NCBI GenBank assembly: GCA_036833805.1
Contig: DAITPA010000051.1
Location: 1-12,646, forward strand
DNA length: 12,646 nucleotides
Direction: 5' to 3'
DNA from: PALSA-1196 sp036833805
GTDB taxonomy: Bacteria; Pseudomonadota; Gammaproteobacteria; Steroidobacterales; Steroidobacteraceae
Of this stretch, positions 7,348 through 12,646 are shown piece after piece; position 1 is the stretch's first letter; the number at the start of each line of letters is the position of its first letter. Below the pieces are notes generated by a model. The model worked only from the letters and a program-made list of their open reading frames with translations. It had not been told where the DNA came from and made no database searches. Position numbers and translations under genes: made by a program.

Positions 7348-8349
7348 CTATTCATCTGCACCATAGGCAGTCTCGAGCGCGCTAGCATCGATGCCCTGCT
7401 CATTGAGATAGCGGGTCAGTGAATCGCTGCGCCCATGTGTGAGCAGCACACGCTTGGCGCGAGTCGCAAGACACGTCTCAATGAGCGCCGCCCAATCCGC
7501 GTGATCCGACAGTACAAACCCACGGTCATAGCCACGACGCCTGCGATCACCACGCACGCGCATCCAGCCGGAGCAAAAGCCGCTCGAGTGCTCGCCAAAG
7601 CGCCGCATCCACGGCGTCCCGGCGGCACCCGGCGGGGCGATGATGAGCGCGCCGCGATAGTCAGTCGCGCGCTCGGTCGTGGCTGCAAGAGTCGGCACCA
7701 TGGCAACGCCAGATTTGCGGTAGAGATCCACGAGCGCTCCCACAGCACCGTGGACATAGACTGGCTCTTGAGTAAATGCGCATAATTCCGCGAGCACGCG
7801 CTGCGCTTTGCCGAGTGCATAGCAGAACAGAACCGAAGACAATCCGCGCTCGCGGTTCACGTTCCACCAGCGCACGATCTCCGCGATGACGTCGCGAGTA
7901 TCCGGCCAGCGGTAGATTGGCAGGGCAAACGTCGCCTCGCTTATGAAAACGTCGCACTCAAGCGGCGCAAGTGCTGTACAAGTCGGATCGGGCTGACGTT
8001 TGTAGTCGCCCGAGACGACCCAAACCCTACCCGCGTGTTCGATGCGTACCTGCGCAGATCCCAAGACGTGGCCGGCTGGATGTAGAGAAACGCTGGTCGA
8101 CCCGAACGAGCGCGGCGACCCATACTCGATCGCCGTGAGCGTATGTCCGGAGCCGAGGCGGTGGCGCGCGAGCGACGCACCCGGCTGTGCGACGATGTAC
8201 TGCGCGCTGCCGTGGCGCAGATGATCACCGTGCGCATGCGTAATTACGGCGGTCTGCACGGGTTGCCAGGGATCGATGTAGAAATCCCCGGCGGGGCAAT
8301 AAAGACCGCGACCCGTGACGGTGACGAGAGCTTCTGGATCAGGTGTCAC
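7348..8349 (-). CDS. ligase-associated-type DNA exonuclease, metallo-beta-lactamase/beta-CASP fold
   Basis: Predicted DNA exonuclease related to the metal-dependent nucleases found beside ATP-dependent DNA ligases in bacterial repair clusters (SNM1/Artemis-like fold). The 333-residue product opens with 'GRGLYCPAGDFYIDPWQPV', typical of the family. The metal-binding motif 'THAHGDHLRHG' follows (His38, His40, Asp42, His43), then 'HPAGHVLGSAQ' (His90, His94), 'SGDYK' (Asp115), 'SEATF' (Glu138), 'LSDHADW' (280-286, His283) and 'LLTHG' (His305). All metal ligands appear intact. The start is GTG at 8349; no ATG or better start lies nearby in frame. In many genomes this gene is followed by a ligase gene, a ligase-associated DEAD-box helicase and a phosphoesterase. 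Here the downstream neighbour is a convergent peptidase and the upstream one a divergent transglycosylase, so it stands alone in this window. The biological role is inferred from the family. Confidence 0.88.
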   Translation of the reverse strand: MTPDPEALVTVTGRGLYCPAGDFYIDPWQPVQTAVITHAHGDHLRHGSAQYIVAQPGASLARHRLGSGHTLTAIEYGSPRSFGSTSVSLHPAGHVLGSAQVRIEHAGRVWVVSGDYKRQPDPTCTALAPLECDVFISEATFALPIYRWPDTRDVIAEIVRWWNVNRERGLSSVLFCYALGKAQRVLAELCAFTQEPVYVHGAVGALVDLYRKSGVAMVPTLAATTERATDYRGALIIAPPGAAGTPWMRRFGEHSSGFCSGWMRVRGDRRRRGYDRGFVLSDHADWAALIETCLATRAKRVLLTHGRSDSLTRYLNEQGIDASALETAYGADE

Positions 8350-8482
8350 AGTTAGGCGAATGTTGGCGCAGTCACATGCGGGTTGCGGTCATGATTAGGC
8401 CTGCCGGCATTGATTACAACCCGGACCATCGCCCGGCCTACGCAACGACAGCGCTACCGTGAGAGCGTCCAAATTGTCAATT

Positions 8483-8489
8483 AGGGAAG
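8483..8489 (+). promoter_or_regulatory. ribosome-binding site of the transglycosylase gene
   Basis: AGGGAAG lies just upstream of the ATG at 8494, with its AGGGA core 6 nt away. It fixes this start as the first gene of the rightward cluster. The rest of the 144-bp gap to the divergent exonuclease gene (8350-8482) shows no clear sigma-70 promoter. Confidence 0.55.
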
Positions 8490-8493
8490 TCTG

Positions 8494-9360
8494 ATGCCGA
8501 GCCGAACCGCTCCGCGCGCGCAGCCGCGTAAATCGCGGCCTAAGTCCAAGGGGCGCACTGCGATCTCAAAGCTCTGGCCGAGCGCGCGCATGCGCCGTCG
8601 GGCCTGGCGCGCGTTTCAGCGGGCGCCGCGGATTGTGCAAGTCATGATGGGCTGCGCGCTCATTGTGACGGCATGGTTCGTCCTCAATTGGCTCTACCAG
8701 GTCGTCCGCAAACCCTCGGAACTCTTCTTTCCCGTCAGTGGCACACTCTATAGGACACCGCCGCAGACGTGGCGGCAGTACGCGCCGCTCTTTGAGAAGG
8801 ACGCGACCAGCGTCATGACGCCCGAGCTGCTCGCGGCGCTCGCGCAGGTGGAGGGTTCGGGCAATCCGGTCGTGCGAACCTACTGGCGCTGGTCGTGGAA
8901 GCCCTCACCGTTCGATGTGTATCGACCGGCATCGAGCGCCGTGGGGATGTATCAGATCACCGATGGCACGTTTGCCGAGGCGCGCCGCTTTTGCATCCAC
9001 CATCACAAGGTGATCGAGGATGGACCTTGGGACGCCTGGCGATCGTGCTGGTTCAATCGCCTCTACACCCGTGTCGTGCCCGCGCACGCCGTCGAGCTTA
9101 CTTCGGCATTTCTTGATCGCAATGTAGCGAGCGTTCTTGAGCGTCGCGGCATCAACGCCGCAACGCTTGCGCAAAAGCAGGATTTGGCAGCATTAATCCA
9201 CTTATGCGGCGCCGCAGCGGGCGATGCCTATGCGCGACGCGGGCTGCGCCTGCTCGATGGCCAGCGCTGCGGCGATCACGAGGTGCGTGCATATCTCGCG
9301 CGCGTTGACGCGATGAAGCGTGTATTCGCGATGCTGGCGGCCGGACATGAGAGAATGTGA
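8494..9360 (+). CDS. membrane-anchored lytic transglycosylase (SLT-like domain)
   Basis: Predicted inner-membrane protein with a periplasmic lytic-transglycosylase domain that would cleave the MurNAc-GlcNAc bond of peptidoglycan. In its 288 residues there is a strongly basic cytoplasmic tail (about 1-46), one membrane span (about 47-69), then the lysozyme-like domain. 'LLAALAQVEGSGNPVV' holds the presumed catalytic Glu120 followed by Ser122. 'SSAVGMYQITDGTFAEARRF' (147-166) is the conserved G-x-x-Q-(I/V)-T element. 'ALIHLCGAAAGDAY' (233-246) corresponds to the later helix with A-Y. The order matches SLT/family-1-like transglycosylases, although the domain is divergent and the family label is less certain than the fold. 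It begins the rightward gene run. ctlX follows after 22 nt, and a second cell-wall-linked gene (SPOR domain) ends the run. Confidence 0.83.
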   Translation: MPSRTAPRAQPRKSRPKSKGRTAISKLWPSARMRRRAWRAFQRAPRIVQVMMGCALIVTAWFVLNWLYQVVRKPSELFFPVSGTLYRTPPQTWRQYAPLFEKDATSVMTPELLAALAQVEGSGNPVVRTYWRWSWKPSPFDVYRPASSAVGMYQITDGTFAEARRFCIHHHKVIEDGPWDAWRSCWFNRLYTRVVPAHAVELTSAFLDRNVASVLERRGINAATLAQKQDLAALIHLCGAAAGDAYARRGLRLLDGQRCGDHEVRAYLARVDAMKRVFAMLAAGHERM

Positions 9361-9370
9361 GCCGCAGATA

Positions 9371-9375
9371 AGGGA
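9371..9375 (+). promoter_or_regulatory. ribosome-binding site that decides the ctlX start
   Basis: AGGGA lies 7 nt before the ATG at 9383. The open frame extends back to 9320 inside the preceding gene, but this site and the protein alignment favour 9383. Confidence 0.6.
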
Positions 9376-9382
9376 CTTAGAC

Positions 9383-10321
9383 ATGCCGCGGCAACAATGT
9401 GCTGGCGCCGTGCTGATGGTGAAGCCGGCCGCCTTTGGCTACAACCCGGAAACGGCCGTCACCAATCACATGCAGCGGCCTGGCTACGGCGCCGATCCGG
9501 CGACGAACGCGCGTGCGTGCGCCGAATTCTTAGCCTTGGTGCGGGCGCTTGAAAGCGAAGGCATTGCGGTGTGCGTCATCGAGGACACGGCGACTCCCGC
9601 GAAGCCCGACGCTGTGTTCCCGAACAACTGGGTGAGCTTTCACGAGGATGGCACGCTCGTCCTCTACCCCATGCAGGCTTTGAGCCGGCGCGCCGAGCGC
9701 CGCCCCGAGATCATTGCCGCGACGCTCGTGCAGCTAAGCTTCAAGGCTCGGCGCACGGTGGACCTCACCCATCACGAAGCAGATGGGCTTTTTCTCGAAG
9801 GCACCGGCAGCCTAGTACTCGACCACATCAGTAAGGTTGCCTATGCCGCATTATCGGCGCGCACTAATTCAACAGTCGTCGAGGAGTGGGCGCGCCTCAT
9901 GGGCTACGAGGCGGTCATGTTCGATACGCGCGATGTGGCGGGCGCGCCCGTTTATCACACGAACGTTCTACTGTGCATTGGCGCGCGCTTCGTCGTCGTG
10001 GGCACCCAACTCATCGTACCGGCCGATCGGGCGCGCGTGCTCGAGCGCCTGACTGCAACAGGTCGCGAGGTGCTCGAGCTGCGGGCATCGGAAATCAGCT
10101 CCTTTGCCGGCAATATGCTGGAGCTTGCGACTTGGGATGAGGCGCTGGGTGATTCCCACGTGGTTGTGATGTCGGCGGGTGCACGCGCGGCACTGTCAGT
10201 TGAGACGTTCGGCCGTTTGAACGCCTGCACCGACACCACCCTCGCCGTGCCTCTGCCAACCATCGAAGAGTTGGGCGGCGGCGGCGTACGTTGCATGCTC
10301 GCGGAAGTTTTTCTGCCGTGA
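9383..10321 (+). CDS. ctlX: CtlX-like hydrolase of the guanidino-group-modifying (arginine deiminase-related) superfamily
   Basis: Predicted cytosolic pentein-fold enzyme acting on a ureido or guanidino compound. The closest family I recognise is CtlX (citrulline utilisation hydrolase), related to arginine deiminase and dimethylarginine dimethylaminohydrolase. The 312-residue product has an N-terminal 'MVKPAAFGYNPET', 'PDAVFPNNWVSFH' (75-87), 'LFLEGTGSLVLDH' (136-148), 'VYHTNVLLCIG' (190-200, catalytic-type His192) and a C-terminal 'GGGGVRCMLAEVFLP' with the nucleophile Cys304. Glu139 and Asp147 are candidates for the acidic substrate-binding residues. All elements are present, so it is probably active. 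The stop overlaps the birA GTG start (GTGA), implying translational coupling. A citrulline enzyme sitting with biotin and CoA genes has no obvious metabolic reason; shared housekeeping expression is the simplest view. Symbol given by family resemblance. Confidence 0.85.
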   Translation: MPRQQCAGAVLMVKPAAFGYNPETAVTNHMQRPGYGADPATNARACAEFLALVRALESEGIAVCVIEDTATPAKPDAVFPNNWVSFHEDGTLVLYPMQALSRRAERRPEIIAATLVQLSFKARRTVDLTHHEADGLFLEGTGSLVLDHISKVAYAALSARTNSTVVEEWARLMGYEAVMFDTRDVAGAPVYHTNVLLCIGARFVVVGTQLIVPADRARVLERLTATGREVLELRASEISSFAGNMLELATWDEALGDSHVVVMSAGARAALSVETFGRLNACTDTTLAVPLPTIEELGGGGVRCMLAEVFLP

Positions 10322-11331
10322 CGCGCGCGCTGCCGCAGCATGGCAGAATTCTCACCGAACGGGTGTTTAGCGCCCTCGCGGATGGTGAATTTCATTCGGG
10401 CGAGGAACTGGCGCAGGCGCTCGGCGTGAGCCGCAGCGCGATTTGGAAGGCGGCGCACAAACTGCGTGAGCTGGGGTCGACATTGCACGCAGTTCGCAAT
10501 CGCGGCTATCGCCTCGCCGGCGCCGGCGATCCTTTGAATGCCGATCTCATTCGAGACGGGATCTCGCGTGGCTTGCGCACACTCGTGCGCCGCCTCGATG
10601 TCGAGTGGACGGTCGCTTCGACAAATACGGTACTGCTCGAGCGCGGTGCGCCGCCGCTCGGCGAATGCGAGGTCGCGCTCGCGGAATTTCAGAGCGCCGG
10701 CCGTGGGCGGCGCGGACGAACGTGGCTCGCGCCGCCGGGCGGCGCGGTGTGTCTGTCGTTAAGTTGGACTTTCGCGCAGGTGCCGCGCGATGTCGGCTCG
10801 CTCAGCCTCGCAATCGGCGTATGCGTGTTGCGCGCGCTGCGCAGTCTCGGCGTGCCCGAGCTGCATCTAAAATGGCCGAACGACGTGTTGCTCGGGGATG
10901 CGAAGTTAGGCGGGATACTGATTGAGCTGCGCGCCGAGGCTTCCGGCCCTGCATGTGCGGTTATTGGCATTGGCCTCAACGTCGCACTGGGAGCTACGCT
11001 CATGACGCAGATCAGCGCGACCGGGCTTGCCGCGGCGGATCTCACTGGAGCGGGCATATCCCGGCCTGCTCGCAACGCCATCGCCGCGCATATCATTGAA
11101 GCGTGCCTCGGCGGGCTCCTTGATTTTGAGCGTGATGGACTGCGTGCATTCATGGAGGAATGGCGGCGCGCGGATGCATTGCGCGGCCGGGCGGTCACCG
11201 TGTTGCACGGTGAGGACCGTACGCGGGGACTCGCGCGAGGGATTGATGCCTCGGGCGCGTTGCTCGTTGAGGCTCCTCAGGGTCTGCGCAAGTTCGTCTC
11301 GGGCGAGGTCAGCGTAAGGCCAACCGCGTGA
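10318..11331 (+). CDS. birA: bifunctional biotin-[acetyl-CoA-carboxylase] ligase and biotin operon repressor
   Basis: Makes biotinyl-AMP and transfers biotin to the carrier protein of acetyl-CoA carboxylase. With its DNA-binding domain it should also repress biotin synthesis genes. The 337-residue product has an N-terminal winged helix (about 12-65; 'GEFHSGEELAQALGVSRSAI' closely resembles E. coli BirA). The ligase domain follows: 'ASTN', the biotinyl-AMP loop 'GRGRRGR' (128-134), 'KWPND' (185-189), 'AKLGGILIE' (Lys196) and 'GIGLNV' (Asn221). A C-terminal SH3-like domain ends in 'SGEVSVRP'. Length is near the E. coli value (321), so this is the two-domain, regulatory type. I chose GTG at 10318, which overlaps the ctlX stop as GTGA with GGAAG at 10303-10307 upstream. 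A TTG at 10291 would add nine residues without similarity. coaX follows with another GTGA overlap. Confidence 0.95.
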   Translation: MTRALPQHGRILTERVFSALADGEFHSGEELAQALGVSRSAIWKAAHKLRELGSTLHAVRNRGYRLAGAGDPLNADLIRDGISRGLRTLVRRLDVEWTVASTNTVLLERGAPPLGECEVALAEFQSAGRGRRGRTWLAPPGGAVCLSLSWTFAQVPRDVGSLSLAIGVCVLRALRSLGVPELHLKWPNDVLLGDAKLGGILIELRAEASGPACAVIGIGLNVALGATLMTQISATGLAAADLTGAGISRPARNAIAAHIIEACLGGLLDFERDGLRAFMEEWRRADALRGRAVTVLHGEDRTRGLARGIDASGALLVEAPQGLRKFVSGEVSVRPTA

Positions 11332-12074
11332 GCATCCTGTTGGTTGATATTGGCAACACGCGCGTGAAATGGGCGCGAGTTGTGAACGGCCGGCTCACGC
11401 GGCAGCGCGCGGCAGTGCACGAGGGCTGGCGGGCGGAGGATTTCGCACAGGTCGTACTCGGGCGTGCGCGTGGTATCGAGCGCGTGATCGTCGCAAGCGT
11501 TGCCGGGGCGCAAGTCGACCGGCGCTTGATCGCGGCCGCGCGCCGCGCAAGCGGGGTCGTACCCAAGTTCGTTGTGTCGGCACGCCGCCTGGGTGGCGTG
11601 ACCACAGCGTATGCGCAGCCGTGGCGGCTCGGCGTCGATCGGTTTGTCGCCGTCATTGGCGCCCGAAAGCTCGCTCCGCGCCGTGCGGTATGTGTAGTCG
11701 ATGTCGGCACGGCCATGACGATCGATCTGGTCGACGCGCATGGGCGTCATGTGGGCGGCGCGATCATTCCGGGTCCGCGTCTCATGGTCGAAAGCCTGCT
11801 GCGCAATACGAGCGGCATCCTCAAGCGCTCCGGCGGTAGGAGCGCGGGCCGCACACTTTTTGGGCGCGACACGCGTGCCGCGATGCAGCTTGGTGCTCGC
11901 TATGCAGTCGCGGCGGTTGTGGATCGCGCCGTTCAGGAGGCACGCGCAGCGCTCGGCGTGCGGCCGCGCCTGCTTTTGACCGGAGGGGCGGCTCCCGCCA
12001 TACATCCCCTCGTCAGAAGCGCACACTCGAACGTCCCGGATCTTGTGCTTAGGGGTTTGGCGGCCCTGATCTAG
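11328..12074 (+). CDS. coaX: type III pantothenate kinase
   Basis: Phosphorylates pantothenate, the first step of coenzyme A synthesis; the type III enzyme is insensitive to CoA feedback and needs a monovalent cation (family knowledge). The 248-residue protein shows the ASKHA-fold ATP motif 'LLVDIGNTRVKWA' (4-16), 'YAQPWRLGVDRF' (95-106) with Asp104, 'VVDVGTAMTIDLV' (123-135) with Asp125 and 'GGAIIPGPRLM' (143-153). 'LLLTGGAAP' is near the C-terminus. All expected motifs are present and the length is usual. The GTG start overlaps the birA TGA, with TAAGG at 11315-11319 as a ribosome-binding site, so birA and coaX are almost certainly co-translated. This pairing is common in gammaproteobacteria. 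A long open frame on the opposite strand is a GC-rich shadow. Confidence 0.96.
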   Translation: MSILLVDIGNTRVKWARVVNGRLTRQRAAVHEGWRAEDFAQVVLGRARGIERVIVASVAGAQVDRRLIAAARRASGVVPKFVVSARRLGGVTTAYAQPWRLGVDRFVAVIGARKLAPRRAVCVVDVGTAMTIDLVDAHGRHVGGAIIPGPRLMVESLLRNTSGILKRSGGRSAGRTLFGRDTRAAMQLGARYAVAAVVDRAVQEARAALGVRPRLLLTGGAAPAIHPLVRSAHSNVPDLVLRGLAALI

Positions 12075-12075
12075 A

Positions 12076-12646
12076 ATGCGCGCTGTGCGCATCGCCATCA
12101 TCAGTCTGTTGTTCGTGAACCTCGTTTTCATGGCGTGGGCGCATTTCATCGATGTGCCGGCCGAACCCGCCGTGAATCAGGCCGACGCGCATCTGCCGCG
12201 ACTGGTGTTGGCGAGCGAAGTACATTCCCAGCCCGCGACGGCCCCGGCGGTCGCTGCAGCGAGCGTGCCCGCAAGCGAGGGCTCCACTGCCACAGAGACG
12301 CCCGCTGCCAAACGCTGTGTATCAGTCGGGCCCTTCAATGATGTCACACAGGAAACGCGCGCGGCCTCACTGCTGCAGGAGCGCGGCTTCGCTCCACAAC
12401 AGCGAAGTGAAACGGCCGACGTCCGGGACGGCTACTGGGTGTATCTCGGTGGACTCAAGAGTGCCGCGGATGAGGCCCGCGCTCTGCGCAGCTTGCAGGA
12501 GGCGGGGATCACCGATGCCCATGCGGTGCCAGCTGCGGATGACGGCAGACGCGTATCAGTGGGTCTTTTCACCGAGCGCCCGCGTGCCGAGCGGCGCGCG
12601 CGCGCCGTGCAGCATCTGGGATTCTCGCCTGACATCGTTGAGCGCC
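12076..12646 (+). CDS. SPOR-domain membrane protein, 3' end beyond the window
   Basis: An ATG one base after the coaX stop opens a frame that runs off the window end (190 codons seen). Residues 4-24 form a single N-terminal membrane anchor with a basic start (MRAVR). An Ala/Pro/Ser-rich periplasmic linker (about 28-78) follows. 'RCVSVGPFND' (80-89) with 'AASLLQERGFAPQQR' and 'GYWVYLGG' (119-126), then 'RRVSVGLFTERPRAERRARA' (158-177) with 'LGFSPDIVER', are typical SPOR sequence. The first part reads like a degenerate or interleaved SPOR unit and the last like the canonical one. SPOR domains bind glycan strands lacking stem peptides and often localise to the division septum. From memory, a SPOR gene after coaX is usual in Pseudomonas-like genomes. 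No good ribosome-binding site is seen, so it is probably translationally coupled to coaX. Confidence 0.87.
   Translation, partial: MRAVRIAIISLLFVNLVFMAWAHFIDVPAEPAVNQADAHLPRLVLASEVHSQPATAPAVAAASVPASEGSTATETPAAKRCVSVGPFNDVTQETRAASLLQERGFAPQQRSETADVRDGYWVYLGGLKSAADEARALRSLQEAGITDAHAVPAADDGRRVSVGLFTERPRAERRARAVQHLGFSPDIVER

Noticed and set aside
11277..12149. 290-codon open frame opposite coaX
   Set aside because: It is antisense to a clear coaX with all motifs and reads as low-complexity Arg/Ala/His-rich sequence: a GC-rich shadow.

Overview
This looks like a chromosomal stretch from a GC-rich proteobacterium, most likely a gammaproteobacterium. The main reason is the run birA - coaX - SPOR-domain gene at the right end. 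From memory, that order is typical of Pseudomonas/Xanthomonas-type gammaproteobacteria, where it lies just upstream of the tRNA/tufB region. Frequent GTG and TTG starts and TGA stops also fit. No rRNA, tRNA, CRISPR array, insertion sequence or phage gene was seen.

Left part (1-3812): a CDP-diacylglycerol diphosphatase gene (cdh, minus strand) lies divergently from a small conserved gene (plus strand, 1169-1444). An in-frame TGA interrupts that small gene exactly where I expect a tryptophan. A secreted penicillin-acylase-family (Ntn hydrolase) gene follows, with a 14-bp perfect palindrome upstream of it.

Middle part (3930-8349): an APC-family amino-acid permease (minus) is convergent with the acylase and divergent from a secreted M20 metallopeptidase (plus). 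The 440-bp region between permease and peptidase holds several short dyad-symmetric sites but no gene I can support. The peptidase is convergent with a ligase-associated-type metallo-beta-lactamase exonuclease gene (minus), which here stands without its usual ligase and helicase partners. Acylase, peptidase and permease together could serve uptake of amino acids released from N-acylated or peptide substrates outside the cytoplasm. They are not an operon, so that link is inference.

Right part (8494-12646): five co-directional genes are tightly packed and probably one transcription unit. They encode a membrane-anchored lytic transglycosylase, a CtlX-like guanidino/ureido hydrolase (22 nt later, strong ribosome-binding site), biotin ligase/repressor BirA (GTGA overlap), type III pantothenate kinase CoaX (GTGA overlap) and a SPOR-domain membrane protein (1 nt after coaX) that is cut by the window end. 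The set joins cofactor metabolism (biotin, CoA) with two peptidoglycan-related membrane proteins.

I did not find a convincing new multi-gene system. The most notable observations are the TGA-interrupted small gene, the stand-alone exonuclease, and the palindromes beside the acylase, permease and peptidase genes.
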